64,000 nt of DNA from NCBI GenBank assembly GCA_947492995.1, contig CANLOU010000001.1, positions 248,001 through 312,000 on the forward strand, read 5' to 3'. The position numbers and the translations under genes were made by a program. The notes under the pieces were generated by a model. The model saw only the letters and a list, made by a program, of their open reading frames with translations, was not told the DNA's origin and searched no databases. How positions within the stretch are numbered: position 1 is the first letter of the stretch; every line of letters starts with the position of its first letter. The DNA is from an uncultured Litoreibacter sp. (GTDB taxonomy: Bacteria > Pseudomonadota > Alphaproteobacteria > Rhodobacterales > Rhodobacteraceae). Shown here one piece after another: positions 18,638 to 27,398 of the stretch.

Positions 18638-19131
18638 GTCTTTCTCCCGCTCAACCACACAAGCCCCGCGCTCAGTATCGCCATGGCAAGGCACATAAAT
18701 TTCGTGACCGTTGCGACCGAGGCCTTTGCCGCGATCCCCGTATCGACGCCCTGAAAGTCATTGATAATTTGCGACACCATCAGGTTCTCGGAGACATCCG
18801 CCACGACAAAACCCGCTGCAAAGAAGACAGTGATCCACCAAAATCTGACATGCCTCGACCCGGTAACGGCCAGCCAAAGGACTGCAAACACGCTGCCAAT
18901 AAACAGATAATCCAGGGGGAGGTAGACCTTGTTGTAGGCGTCTTGGCTGGCATATTGCAGCGCATAGGCAAAGGATGAGACAGCCTCATAGTCATATCCA
19001 AAAGGCCGCAGGTCCAACAACTTGGAAGCGTCAGAGGGCAGCTGTATCTCGACATAAGCCACCCAGTTCAACGCGGCGAGCAGGACAAAACAGACCAGCG
19101 CCGCGCGTGTCAGAAGGCCTGCGCGGGTCAC
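18634..19131 (-). CDS. four-helix membrane protein of unknown function
   Basis: 165 residues with hydrophobic segments at about residues 9-27, 73-90, 96-113 and 138-158. Between the first two lies a soluble loop with [19 protein letters not shown]. Near residue 113 is [12 protein letters not shown] do not recognise the family; the layout, with a [10 protein letters not shown] helix, is reminiscent of small uncharacterised membrane proteins of marine alphaproteobacteria. It overlaps the aroA stop and the next start by four bases each, so it is translated as part of the aroA-cmk chain. Confidence 0.7.
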   Translation of the reverse strand: MTRAGLLTRAALVCFVLLAALNWVAYVEIQLPSDASKLLDLRPFGYDYEAVSSFAYALQYASQDAYNKVYLPLDYLFIGSVFAVLWLAVTGSRHVRFWWITVFFAAGFVVADVSENLMVSQIINDFQGVDTGIAAKASVATVTKFMCLAMAILSAGLVWLSGRKT

Positions 19132-20480
19132 CTGTTGTCGCGGCGCATCTGTGCGCCCAGGCCGCCCATCAGACCCTCGAAAATCGGGAACGACGTCGCA
19201 ATCGCGCCACCATCATCAATGCGGACGGGCTTTTGCGTCGCCATCCCCAGGCACATAAATGACATCGCGATCCGGTGGTCGAGATGGGTGGCACATAGGC
19301 CACCGCCCGTCACGCCGCCAGCCCCCAAGCCATGCACGGTCCAGCTGTCCTCGGTCTCGTCAATCTCAACGCCATTGGCCCGCAACCCAACGGCCATGGC
19401 ATCAATGCGGTCGCTTTCCTTGACGCGCAGCTCCTTCACGCCCGCCATGTAGGTTTTGCCCTCGGCAAAAGAGGCCACAATGGACAGAATTGGGTATTCA
19501 TCAATCATCGACGCAGCGCGGGCGGGCGGCACCGCGATCCCCTTCATATCCGGGGAAAATTTGGCCCGCAGGTCCGCCACAGGCTCGCCACCTTCCTCAC
19601 GCTCATTCTCGTAGGTCAGGTCAGCGCCCATCTCGCGCAGGGTGGTGAACAATCCGGCGCGCGTCGGGTTCAGGCCGATATTGGGCACCAGCACGTCCGA
19701 CCCTTCAACAATCAACGCGGCACATACCGGGAAGGCCGCCGAGGAGGGGTCGCGCGGCACTATGATGGTCTGCGGCGTCAATTCGGGCTGGCCGGTCAAG
19801 GTGATGACCCGGCCCTCATCGGCTTCTTCAACGCTCAGCTCGGCCCCAAAGCCAACAAGCATCCGCTCGGTGTGGTCGCGGGTCGCTTCCTTTTCGATGA
19901 CAACCGTTTGCCCCGGCGCGTTTAGCCCGGCCAGCAGCACTGCCGATTTCACCTGCGCAGAGGGCATGGGGACAGTGTAGCGCGCAGGCACCGGGTCCGC
20001 AGCGCCGACCAATGTCAGCGGCAGGCGCCCGCCCTTGCGCCCATAGCTTTGCGTTCCAAACAGGGCCAACGGGTCGGTGATCCGCCCCATAGGCCTGCCA
20101 TTCAAAGAGGCGTCGCCCGTAAATGTCGCCGTAATGGGCGAGGTCGCCATGGTCCCCATAATCAACCGAACGCCGGTTCCCGAGTTGCCGCAATCAATCA
20201 CGCCCTCAGGCTCGGCAAAGCCGCCAACGCCGACGCCATGCACCGACCATTCGCCGTCGCCGTGATTGGTCACGTCAGCACCAAAGGCCTGCATGGCTTT
20301 GCCCGTGTCCAGCACGTCTTGCCCCTCCAGCAGACCAGTAATCCGTGTCTCGCCAACGCTCATCGCGCCAAGGATCAGCGATCTGTGCGAGATCGACTTG
20401 TCCCCCGGCACATTGGCCACGCCTTTCAGCGGGCCGCATTTGGACGAGGTCATCGGGATAGGAGCGCCATGGCTGGACAT
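19128..20480 (-). CDS. aroA: 3-phosphoshikimate 1-carboxyvinyltransferase (EPSP synthase)
   Basis: 450 residues. It transfers enolpyruvyl from PEP to shikimate 3-phosphate, the sixth shikimate step. The PEP/S3P motifs are [16 protein letters not shown] near residue 25, [15 protein letters not shown] near residue 95, and R-D-P-S-S-A-A-F-P and [10 protein letters not shown] near residue 355. The glycine-rich LNAPGQ/CGNSGTG sequence and the overall form fit the class II-like enzymes of alphaproteobacteria. It is first in a leftward chain with the membrane protein, GFA and cmk, all with four-base overlaps. Copy 2 of the 3'-end repeat lies just upstream. Confidence 0.97.
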   Translation of the reverse strand: MSSHGAPIPMTSSKCGPLKGVANVPGDKSISHRSLILGAMSVGETRITGLLEGQDVLDTGKAMQAFGADVTNHGDGEWSVHGVGVGGFAEPEGVIDCGNSGTGVRLIMGTMATSPITATFTGDASLNGRPMGRITDPLALFGTQSYGRKGGRLPLTLVGAADPVPARYTVPMPSAQVKSAVLLAGLNAPGQTVVIEKEATRDHTERMLVGFGAELSVEEADEGRVITLTGQPELTPQTIIVPRDPSSAAFPVCAALIVEGSDVLVPNIGLNPTRAGLFTTLREMGADLTYENEREEGGEPVADLRAKFSPDMKGIAVPPARAASMIDEYPILSIVASFAEGKTYMAGVKELRVKESDRIDAMAVGLRANGVEIDETEDSWTVHGLGAGGVTGGGLCATHLDHRIAMSFMCLGMATQKPVRIDDGGAIATSFPIFEGLMGGLGAQMRRDNR

Positions 20481-20544
20481 CAGGAGTGCTTTCTATTCTG
20501 CGTTGCCCATCTGATAAACCAGCACAGGAAAAGGGTCCATCTCC

Positions 20545-20602
20545 CTTTCCTGCGTTCACAAATATCCTGGGGGAGGAGCGTCAGCGACGGGGGCAACGCC
20601 CC
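20545..20602 (+). repeat. 3'-end repeat, copy 2
   Basis: CTTTCCTGCGTTCACAAATA followed by TCCTGGGGGAGGAGCG, then a short hairpin in GGGGGC-AA-CGCCCC (20590-20602). It lies between the aroA start and the trmB stop, that is, downstream of trmB. Copy 4 at 63803 shares the stretch GGGGGAGG-x-GCG-x-CAGCGACGGGGGC. Confidence 0.6.
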
Positions 20603-20654
20603 AGCCTGCGTGGCGAACGCAAAAAATCATGCGCGCCGCAGGCGCACAATTCGC

Positions 20655-21377
20655 TCACATCCGGCGAAACGTCATGTAATGGGGCACCCGGCCTTCACGC
20701 AGGGCCTTTTGTTCGTAACGCGTGGACAGCCAATCCGACCACGGCTCGCGCCAGTCCATTGGCGTTTCTGCCAGCCAGTCAAAGCCGGCCCGCGGGACCT
20801 CTTCCATGGTTTGGCGCACATAATCGGGAATGTCGGTCGCCACACGAAACTCCGCGTCCGGTTTCAATACGCCGTGCAGCGGCTCAAGATGTTCCGGCGT
20901 TACAAACCGGCGGCGGTGGTGGCGCGATTTCGGCCACGGGTCAGGGTACAGCAAGAATGCTTTGTCAATGCAGCCATCGGGCAGCACATCAAACAAGTCG
21001 CGCGCGTCACCTGCATGGACCGACACATTCGGACGCGGGTCGCGGCGCAACTTGCCCAACAACATTGCGACACCGTTCAGGTAGGGTTCGCAGCCAATAA
21101 ACGCCACATCGGGATTTAGGGCCGCCATGTGATGCATATGTTCGCCTGCGCCAAAGCCCACTTCCAGCCAAACTGGCCGGCCATCAAATCGCGTTTTAAG
21201 ATCAAGCACTGTGCGGTCGGGGTTGTCCTCAAACGTGATGGGCCCCGGGCTGAGCCCCGGCAAGTCTTCGTCAAGCCAAGCCAGTTGGTGGGCCTTCAGG
21301 TTATGGCCTTTCAAGCGCCCGTAGAAATTGCGTTTCAACGCGCGCGATCTTGGGCCGTAGTTTAGTTTGTCGCTCAT
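20655..21377 (-). CDS. trmB: tRNA (guanine-N7)-methyltransferase
   Basis: 240 residues. It methylates G46 in the tRNA variable loop. SAM motif I is VWLEVGFGAGEHMHHMA near residue 72, the second acidic site is FIGCEPYLNG, and the signature YPDPWPKSRHHRRRF lies near residue 147, followed by T-R-Y-E-Q-K near residue 222. All key residues are present and the length is normal. It lies downstream of metK on the same strand, separated by a terminator. Confidence 0.97.
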   Translation of the reverse strand: MSDKLNYGPRSRALKRNFYGRLKGHNLKAHQLAWLDEDLPGLSPGPITFEDNPDRTVLDLKTRFDGRPVWLEVGFGAGEHMHHMAALNPDVAFIGCEPYLNGVAMLLGKLRRDPRPNVSVHAGDARDLFDVLPDGCIDKAFLLYPDPWPKSRHHRRRFVTPEHLEPLHGVLKPDAEFRVATDIPDYVRQTMEEVPRAGFDWLAETPMDWREPWSDWLSTRYEQKALREGRVPHYMTFRRM

Positions 21378-21383
21378 AATGTC

Positions 21384-21405
21384 AAAAGGCGGGGTCTCCC
21401 CCGCC
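21384..21405 (-). terminator. intrinsic terminator of metK
   Basis: Read on the minus strand: GGCGGGG, four-base loop, CCCCGCC and four T residues, 39 bases beyond the metK stop and just before trmB. Confidence 0.75.
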
Positions 21406-21443
21406 CTTCCTCAACGCTAAGGTGGACCACGCCACCCAAAACC

Positions 21444-22610
21444 CTAGACCGCTTTTTTCAGGCTCTCGACAAGATCGGTCTTTTCCCATGAAAACGCGCC
21501 GTCTTCACGCGGCTGGCGGCCAAAATGCCCATAGGCCGCAGTCCGCTCATAAATCGGTCGGCGCAGTTCAAGATGTTCGATAATGCCGCGCGGGGTCAGA
21601 TCCATGGAGCCTGCAACCGCCGCCTCAATGGCGGCTTCATCCACTTGGCCGGTGCCGTAAGTGTCGCAATAGATCGACAACGGCTTGGCCACGCCAATCG
21701 CGTAGGACAGCTGGATCGTGCACCGCTCCGCCATGCCTGCTGCCACGACATTCTTGGCCAAATAGCGTGCCGCATAGGCCGCCGAGCGGTCAACTTTGGT
21801 CGGATCTTTGCCCGAGAATGCGCCGCCGCCATGCGGGGCTGCGCCGCCATAGGTGTCCACGATGATCTTGCGGCCCGTCAGTCCGGCATCGCCGTCCGGC
21901 CCGCCAATGACAAATTTTCCAGTTGGGTTCACATGCCATTCGGTATCGGCGGAAATCCAGCCCTCCGGCAAGGTCTTGCGGATATATGGCTCGACGACCG
22001 CGCGCACATCTTCAGACGACATGCTTTCGTCAAGGTGCTGCGTCGACAGCACGATGGAGGTCACCCCAACCGGCTTGCCGTTCTTATAGGTTACGGACAG
22101 CTGCGATTTGGCGTCCGGGCCAAGCTGAGGCAGGTCGCCTGCGTGCCGCGCCTCAGCGAGATTGCGCAAAATGGCGTGGGAATACTGGATAGGCGCCGGC
22201 ATCAGTTCCGGCGTCTCGGTGCAAGCATAGCCAAACATGATGCCTTGGTCGCCTGCGCCATCATTGTCCACGCCCTGCGCGATATGCGCCGATTGCGGGT
22301 GCAGAAGGTTTTCAAACTTCAGATTTTCCCAGTGGAACCCATCCTGCTCATATCCGATGTCTTTGACACAGCCGCGCACAATGTCTTCCACGCCGCCCAT
22401 GAAATTGTCCAACTTGTCGCGCGAGGACAGCCCGACCTCGCCGCCGACCACGACACGGTCGGTCGTCGCGAAGGTCTCGCAGGCCACACGCGCCATCGCC
22501 TCTTCCGCCAGAAAGGCGTCGAGGATTGCGTCCGAAATGCGGTCGCAAATTTTGTCAGGATGGCCTTCGGAAACGGATTCCGAGGTGAAGAGGTAGCTGT
22601 CGCGTGCCAT
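21444..22610 (-). CDS. metK: S-adenosylmethionine synthetase
   Basis: 388 residues. It makes SAM from methionine and ATP. Landmarks: [16 protein letters not shown] at the N-terminus (catalytic His and Mg ligand), [12 protein letters not shown] near residue 115, the P-loop-like [22 protein letters not shown] near residue 255 and the IGVAKPLS strand. The start is the ATG at 22610, where conserved sequence begins; further upstream lies the riboswitch, whose last element contains the GGAG Shine-Dalgarno. This gives feedback control by SAM or SAH. Length and residues are normal. Confidence 0.98.
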   Translation of the reverse strand: MARDSYLFTSESVSEGHPDKICDRISDAILDAFLAEEAMARVACETFATTDRVVVGGEVGLSSRDKLDNFMGGVEDIVRGCVKDIGYEQDGFHWENLKFENLLHPQSAHIAQGVDNDGAGDQGIMFGYACTETPELMPAPIQYSHAILRNLAEARHAGDLPQLGPDAKSQLSVTYKNGKPVGVTSIVLSTQHLDESMSSEDVRAVVEPYIRKTLPEGWISADTEWHVNPTGKFVIGGPDGDAGLTGRKIIVDTYGGAAPHGGGAFSGKDPTKVDRSAAYAARYLAKNVVAAGMAERCTIQLSYAIGVAKPLSIYCDTYGTGQVDEAAIEAAVAGSMDLTPRGIIEHLELRRPIYERTAAYGHFGRQPREDGAFSWEKTDLVESLKKAV

Positions 22611-22616
22611 GAAAGC

Positions 22617-22661
22617 GCTCCGGTAAGGGTGTCCCCGCCACGTCAGGAAGCCGTTGTGGCA
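22617..22661 (-). promoter_or_regulatory. SAM/SAH riboswitch in front of metK
   Basis: On the minus strand, directly before metK, the RNA would read GCCAC-AACGGCTTCCTGAC-GTGGC: a five-base-pair stem closing the conserved loop AACGGCTTCCTG-x-CGTGG. After 14 bases follows CCGGAGCG, eight bases before the ATG, which supplies the pseudoknot partner and the Shine-Dalgarno. This matches, from memory, the SAM/SAH riboswitch class (loop ACGGCUUCCUG-x-CGU, 3' element GGAGC), described in Rhodobacterales upstream of metK. Ligand binding should hide the ribosome-binding site. Confidence 0.88.
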
Positions 22662-22700
22662 GATTGATCGCACAGCAGGTAAAGGCTGCGAGGGCGGGCG

Positions 22701-24194
22701 TCAATCTAAGTTACGACGCCGTGCGGCGATCGGGGCAAATAGCAACACCCCCAGCAGCAGCGCCAACGGCCAGTCGCCCATCCGCGCATAAAGCGTGGGC
22801 GGCAGGGCTTTGGGCAGCACCGCATCCAGATATCCCGCCTCGTTTAGAGGCGTTTGCCGGATGATCCGACCCAAAGGATCAATGGCAGCACTCACCCCGG
22901 TATTGGCCGCGCGGACCAATGGCAATCCCTGCTCAACGGCCCGCAAACGCGCCTGAGCCAAATGCTGGTAGGGGCCCGAAATGTTGCCGAACCAAGCATC
23001 GTTGGTGATCTGGACAATGAAGTCAGGCCGCTCCGACGTCCGCAGATGGCGCGGAAAAATCAACTCATAGCAGATCAACGGCAAGGCGCGTCCCATGCCC
23101 TCGATCTCAAGCAGTCGCGCGCCGGGTCCCGGCGCAAAACCACCGCCGTCCCGAGCGGCCATCCCGCGAATACCGAGCCAGCCCATGACCTCGCCCAACG
23201 GTACATATTCGCCGAATGGCACCAGATGGTGCTTGTGGTAAATGTCAGCCAAGACGCCAGAGCCGTCCAATACAGCGAGGCTGTTGCGATAGCTGTCCTC
23301 GACCAGATCATTCGCGCCGAATACGACGGGAACGCCGCCAGCCGCCTGCGCGATTGCGGCGACCGGTTCCGCCGCCCGGTCAAGTAAGGTGGTCACCGAC
23401 GTTTCCGGCCAGACGATCAGCCCCAACGGGCTGTCGCTTGGCTCGGCCGTCATCGCAAGCTGACGCGAGAAGAACAGCCCCGCGTAGTTCGGGTCCCATT
23501 TCAAATGTTGCGCGGCGTTTGGCTGCACGAGCCGCACCAGCTTGTCAGTGGCCGCAACATCGGATCCTTTCAGGACCTGCACTCCATACCCCCAAGCCGC
23601 CGCCAGAACGGCAGCGGCGGCGATGCAGCCGGCCCACGGTCGGCGGGCAATCACCGGAAAAGCGGCCAACCCCAACAGCAACAGGCTCAGTAGGCCTGCG
23701 CCGCCAAGACCGGCCAATTGCATAACGGGATGGCCAATCCAAACGTGACCAATCATGGCCCATGGGAACCCGGTCAGAATGACGCCGCGCAGCAGTTCCG
23801 CACCGGTCAGGGCAATCACGGCGCAAAACACCTGGCGAGACGTGCCACCGATCCTGTGCGCGACCCCGAACGCAAGCCCCCAGAACACCGCAAACCCGCC
23901 CGCCATCAAGAACAAGGCAAACGGGGCCATCCAGCCATGCCTGCCGATGTCGACAAGGAACGGCTCCACGATCCAGAACAGCGCCACTGCGAAATAGCCC
24001 GCCCCGGTGGACCATCCGGTCCATGCGGCCCGTCGCCAATTTTGGACCTCCGACAAGACCACAAACACCCCGCAGAACGCCGAGAGTGACAGCCACCACA
24101 AAGACCATGGCGCCTGTCCCAGAGCCGCCACCGCGCCCAGGGCAAATGTCAGCGCGCCGACGCTATACCGGCCCGTTGGCACGGTCAGATTCAT
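22701..24194 (-). CDS. lnt: apolipoprotein N-acyltransferase
   Basis: 497 residues. It adds the third acyl chain to lipoproteins in the inner membrane. About seven hydrophobic segments fill residues 10-200, followed by the periplasmic nitrilase-fold domain. Its catalytic triad is visible as Glu in VWPETSVTTLL near residue 253, Lys in YHKHHLVPFGEYVPLG near residue 323 and Cys in PLICYELIFP near residue 376, and a last membrane segment near residue 475. The start overlaps the stop of the CBS-domain gene by four bases. It belongs to the phoH-ybeY-corC-lnt order common in proteobacteria. Confidence 0.96.
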   Translation of the reverse strand: MNLTVPTGRYSVGALTFALGAVAALGQAPWSLWWLSLSAFCGVFVVLSEVQNWRRAAWTGWSTGAGYFAVALFWIVEPFLVDIGRHGWMAPFALFLMAGGFAVFWGLAFGVAHRIGGTSRQVFCAVIALTGAELLRGVILTGFPWAMIGHVWIGHPVMQLAGLGGAGLLSLLLLGLAAFPVIARRPWAGCIAAAAVLAAAWGYGVQVLKGSDVAATDKLVRLVQPNAAQHLKWDPNYAGLFFSRQLAMTAEPSDSPLGLIVWPETSVTTLLDRAAEPVAAIAQAAGGVPVVFGANDLVEDSYRNSLAVLDGSGVLADIYHKHHLVPFGEYVPLGEVMGWLGIRGMAARDGGGFAPGPGARLLEIEGMGRALPLICYELIFPRHLRTSERPDFIVQITNDAWFGNISGPYQHLAQARLRAVEQGLPLVRAANTGVSAAIDPLGRIIRQTPLNEAGYLDAVLPKALPPTLYARMGDWPLALLLGVLLFAPIAARRRNLD

Positions 24195-25093
24195 TCGGCA
24201 GGTTGACCCGGCATGCGGAAACGGATGCGTTTGATGCGGCGGGGGTCGGCGTCGACAATTTCGAACTCCGCGCCGTTGGGGTGTTTCACAACTTCGCCCC
24301 GCGACGGCACGCGGCCTGTCAGCATGAAGACCAAGCCGCCCAAGGTGTCAATTTCCTCGTCCATTTCGTCATCAGACAGGCGCAGGCCTATCTCAGCCTC
24401 AAACTCGTCCAGCGGCGTGCGCGACTGCGCAAGATAAACGCCGGACTTTTCCAGCTTGAACGTATCGGCTTCTTCAATGTCGTGCTCGTCCTCGATTTCG
24501 CCAATCACTTGCTCAATCAGGTCTTCAATTGTCACCAGCCCGTCCACGCCGCCATATTCGTCAATGACCAGCGCCATATGTTTTCGGCTGGATTGCATCT
24601 TTTGCAAAAGCACCCCAATCGGCATTGAAGGTGGCACGAATATCACTTCACGCACCAAGGGCTTCAGGGTGAATTTCGGCCGTTTCGCGCCTTTGACCAT
24701 GAAGCCATGTTTGAGCGATAAGTCTTTGAGATGGATCAGCCCGATGGGCGTGTCCAAAGTGTCCTTGAACACAGGCAGCCGGGTCAGACCGCTTTCGCGG
24801 AACACGGAAATCAGCTCGTTCAGCTCTATATCAACAGGCACCGATATGATCTCGGCGCGCGGGATGGCGACATCTTCGACCCGTTTGGAATGCAAGTTTA
24901 CAAGCCCCACACCCGGGGTGGAGGCGCGTGGCACTTGTCCGGCAGCAGCGCCAACCGCGCCACTGGAATTTCGGGAGGGGGACAACGCCCCGGTTAGCCG
25001 TTCAAACAGGCCAGGCCTGCGGGTTGCGGCGTCATCAAGTTCGTCCTGCGCGCTTTGCGCTGCGCTAGACGAGGCGTCGTTATCTTGGCCCAT
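24191..25093 (-). CDS. corC: CBS-domain hemolysin/CorC-type protein
   Basis: 300 residues, without membrane segments. After an Ala/Ser-rich N-terminus come two CBS domains (about residues 65-190: RVEDVAIPRAEIISV, DTPIGLIHLKDLSL, then MALVIDEYGGVDGLVTIEDL, the most conserved family block) and a C-terminal transporter-associated domain (PLDEFEAEIGLRL near residue 225). This is the soluble CorC/YbeX form, linked to magnesium or cobalt efflux and to ribosome maturation. The ATG at 25093 is preceded by AAGGA; the upstream ATG at 25120 is less well placed. It lies between ybeY and lnt. Confidence 0.88.
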   Translation of the reverse strand: MGQDNDASSSAAQSAQDELDDAATRRPGLFERLTGALSPSRNSSGAVGAAAGQVPRASTPGVGLVNLHSKRVEDVAIPRAEIISVPVDIELNELISVFRESGLTRLPVFKDTLDTPIGLIHLKDLSLKHGFMVKGAKRPKFTLKPLVREVIFVPPSMPIGVLLQKMQSSRKHMALVIDEYGGVDGLVTIEDLIEQVIGEIEDEHDIEEADTFKLEKSGVYLAQSRTPLDEFEAEIGLRLSDDEMDEEIDTLGGLVFMLTGRVPSRGEVVKHPNGAEFEIVDADPRRIKRIRFRMPGQPAE

Positions 25094-25137
25094 TGATCCT
25101 TTTCCAAATACCACCCCCAATGGGAGATTGGGTCTTC

Positions 25138-25623
25138 TTAGTATGGGTCTGCGATGCCCAATTTTGCAAGTATGCGTGTCTCGGTATTTTCCATCAACGC
25201 GGCATCTTGGTCGGTTTCGTGGTCGTAACCCAACAAATGCATCACCCCATGCACAATAAGATGCGAAACATGGTCGGCAAATGCCTTGCCTTGGTCAGTG
25301 GCTTCACGCGCACAGGTGTCGTAAGAAAGCGCGATGTCGCCGAGCTCTGTGTCGGTTTGGTCAGGTGGGGTCGGGGCCTGCCCCGCAACACCTGCTGCGC
25401 GATCCACCGAAGGCCAGCTCAACACGTTGGTCGGCACAGGTTTCCCGCGAAAATCAGCATTCAGCTCGGAAATTCGCAGGTCATCGCACCCCATCAGGCT
25501 GACCTCAAAGTTTTGAGCAACGGACAATTCCGCGAAGACCGCATCGCATGCGGGCTGGGCAAGGGCCTCTAAATCGGCCTCTGCCCAACGGTTGTCTTCG
25601 ATGATTACGTCTATCTGCGCCAT
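25138..25623 (-). CDS. ybeY: endoribonuclease YbeY, rRNA maturation factor
   Basis: 161 residues. This metal-dependent RNase acts in 16S rRNA 3' maturation and ribosome quality control. The zinc site H-x3-H-x5-H is intact in HLIVHGVMHLLGYDHETD near residue 118, preceded by the conserved S-x-L-N-x-D-F-R-G-K-x-x-P-T-N-V-L-S-W region near residue 60. The ATG at 25623 begins MAQIDVIIED, the usual start. The corC gene follows 44 bases downstream; a small membrane-protein gene and phoH precede it. Confidence 0.96.
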   Translation of the reverse strand: MAQIDVIIEDNRWAEADLEALAQPACDAVFAELSVAQNFEVSLMGCDDLRISELNADFRGKPVPTNVLSWPSVDRAAGVAGQAPTPPDQTDTELGDIALSYDTCAREATDQGKAFADHVSHLIVHGVMHLLGYDHETDQDAALMENTETRILAKLGIADPY

Positions 25624-25665
25624 GGTTGCGCCCATTTGGGGCAACAACCGGCCGAGGGCAAGAGC

Positions 25666-25785
25666 CTAGACGCTATTGCGGCGCTTCAAGGTCCGCATCA
25701 TCACAAGGTAGAATACAGCGACCCCACAGCTGAAGGATGCACCAATCAAAAGTGGCACGATATTTGCGGCGATATAGTCGAACAT
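25666..25785 (-). CDS. small single-pass membrane protein, 39 residues
   Basis: The frame from ATG at 25785 encodes MFDYIAANIVPLLIGASFSC, continues through a hydrophobic stretch (GVAVFYLVMM) and ends in a basic tail R-T-L-K-R-R-N-S-V. The layout, with one helix of about 22 residues followed by positive charges, is that of a small inner-membrane protein with its tail in the cytoplasm. GGAAAG lies eight bases before the ATG. It fills the gap between phoH and ybeY on the same strand. No homologue is known to me; conservation in related genomes would decide whether it is real. Confidence 0.5.
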   Translation of the reverse strand: MFDYIAANIVPLLIGASFSCGVAVFYLVMMRTLKRRNSV

Positions 25786-25916
25786 GTTGCGTTTCTTTCC
25801 ATGTGGTTCTGTTTGGAAAGCGGGACTAGCCGCGAATTACGGCGTATTTTGGGCTAAGCAGGCAGGCTTGGGACCGAATTCTGCCAGTTGGCGGGCTGCA
25901 CGTGACGCAGCAACTC

Positions 25917-26930
25917 TCAAGGCTGCGTATTCTCAAACGCCTCATAGGCTTCGATAATCCGCGCAACCAGAGGGTGGCGGACAACATCTTTGGAGGTGAA
26001 GTAGTTGAACGCCACCCCCTTCACGCCCTTCAAAAGGTCCTCGGCATCCCTCAGCCCGGATTTGACCCCACGCGGCAGGTCGACCTGACTGCGGTCACCG
26101 GTGATAACCATCCGGGACCCCTGCCCCAACCGGGTCAGGAACATCTTCATCTGCATGGTCGTGGCGTTCTGCGCCTCGTCCAGCACAACAAAAGCATTCG
26201 ACAAGGTGCGGCCCCGCATGAAGGCCAAAGGTGCAATTTCAATACGCTTTTCTTCGATCAGCTTGGCCGATTGTTTGCCCGGCAAAAAGTCGTTCAGCGC
26301 GTCGTAAAGCGGCTGCATGTAGGGATCGACCTTGTCCTTCATGTCGCCCGGCAGGTAGCCCAGCTTCTCGCCCGCCTCCACGGCGGGGCGTGACAGGATG
26401 ATGCGGTCGACCTCGCCGTTGAGGAACTTTGAAACCCCGACAGCGACCGCCAGATAGGTCTTGCCGGTGCCCGCAGGGCCAATGCCAAACCCAAGCTCGT
26501 TGTTCATCAGCGACAGCACGTAATCCTTTTGCGCCTGCGTGCGCGGCTCAACTGTCTTTTTGCGGGTCTTGATCTCGACGGCGGGGCCCTTGAACATCTC
26601 GATCTGGTCGCCGTCGCGGGTGCCGGTGCCTTCGTCGGACCCGCCCATGCGAATTTCCGCGGTGATCTCAGCGGGCGCTACTTCTTTGCCGGATTCAAGC
26701 CGAACGTATAGCGCGTTCAGCACGCGTGCCGCTTCCTCGCGGGCGTCCCCCATGACGGCAAGCTGGTTGCCCCGGCGCACAATCTGTACGCCAAGCGTCG
26801 ATTCAATTTGGGTAAGGTGGCTGTCGAACTCCCCGCATAGATCTATCAGCAGCCTGTTGTCTGGATATTCGAGTAGCAGTTCGTGATCCGGGGCATCCGC
26901 AGCAGGCGGATTAAGGGCGCTAAATGTCAA
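25917..26930 (-). CDS. PhoH family P-loop ATPase (PhoH-like, YbeZ type)
   Basis: About 337 residues. The PhoH domain has Walker A GFGIGPAGTGKTYLAV near residue 145, IILSRPAVEAGEKLGYLPGDM after it, and Walker B VVLDEAQNATTMQMKMFLTR near residue 250, then SRMVITGDRSQVDLP. The N-terminal part resembles the KH-like region of YbeZ. In many bacteria the protein works with YbeY in RNA processing, consistent with ybeY two genes on. The TTG at 26930 is preferred as start because AGGAG lies six bases upstream; a GTG at 26996 has no visible ribosome-binding site. Confidence 0.9.
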   Translation of the reverse strand: MTFSALNPPAADAPDHELLLEYPDNRLLIDLCGEFDSHLTQIESTLGVQIVRRGNQLAVMGDAREEAARVLNALYVRLESGKEVAPAEITAEIRMGGSDEGTGTRDGDQIEMFKGPAVEIKTRKKTVEPRTQAQKDYVLSLMNNELGFGIGPAGTGKTYLAVAVGVSKFLNGEVDRIILSRPAVEAGEKLGYLPGDMKDKVDPYMQPLYDALNDFLPGKQSAKLIEEKRIEIAPLAFMRGRTLSNAFVVLDEAQNATTMQMKMFLTRLGQGSRMVITGDRSQVDLPRGVKSGLRDAEDLLKGVKGVAFNYFTSKDVVRHPLVARIIEAYEAFENTQP

Positions 26931-27015
26931 TCGGGACTCCTGTGTTGGCTGGTATGATGGTGGCAAGTCGCAGGCCGAGGCGCAAGCGCCTCCCACACAT
27001 TTTCACGCACCAGAC

Positions 27016-27049
27016 ATAAAAAAGGCCGCAGCGCGGTGCTGCGGCCTTT
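27016..27049 (-). terminator. intrinsic terminator after the small lipoprotein gene
   Basis: On the minus strand AAAGGCCGCAGC pairs with GCTGCGGCCTTT around a five-base loop, followed by further T residues. It lies 27 bases beyond the lipoprotein stop, and separates it from phoH. Confidence 0.9.
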
Positions 27050-27075
27050 CGAAATGCGGTGGTCCACGAACAACC

Positions 27076-27378
27076 CTAGATCGGGTCGTTGATGTCGGTG
27101 CCGCCCTTGTAGTTGCCGGTCGCGTAGCCCGGAGGGGCTGCACCGGAACAAACGGGCTTGCCGTTGCGGTCCAGACGCGCCGACAGATAGCCTTCGACGC
27201 CGTCGTCAATAATCCAGTGGTCGCAGCCGCGTGGGTCAACCCAGATACCGGCCTGCAGCTGGGACAGATCGCCGTTGCCACGACCATAGTCGCGTGTCTT
27301 ATCGCCGCCATTATGCTCGCAGGCGGCGGTAACGCCGGCCACAACCCCAAGGATCGCGATGGTTTTGAGTGCTTTCAT
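27076..27378 (-). CDS. small lipoprotein with a WVDP-DDGVEG domain
   Basis: 100 residues. The start MKALKTIAILGVVAGVTAAC is a lipoprotein signal with lipobox V-T-A-A-C. The mature part contains GIWVDPRGCDHWIIDDGVEG, then R-N-G-K-P-V-C, a block of about 40 residues also present in the OmpA-domain protein encoded immediately upstream. The two cysteines could form a disulfide. Two adjacent ATGs (27381, 27378) follow GGGAGAGG; the second gives better spacing. It is 20 bases downstream of the OmpA gene and is followed by a terminator, so the pair is one operon. Function unknown. Confidence 0.78.
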   Translation of the reverse strand: MKALKTIAILGVVAGVTAACEHNGGDKTRDYGRGNGDLSQLQAGIWVDPRGCDHWIIDDGVEGYLSARLDRNGKPVCSGAAPPGYATGNYKGGTDINDPI

Positions 27379-27398
27379 CATACCTCTCCCGTTCCTAC

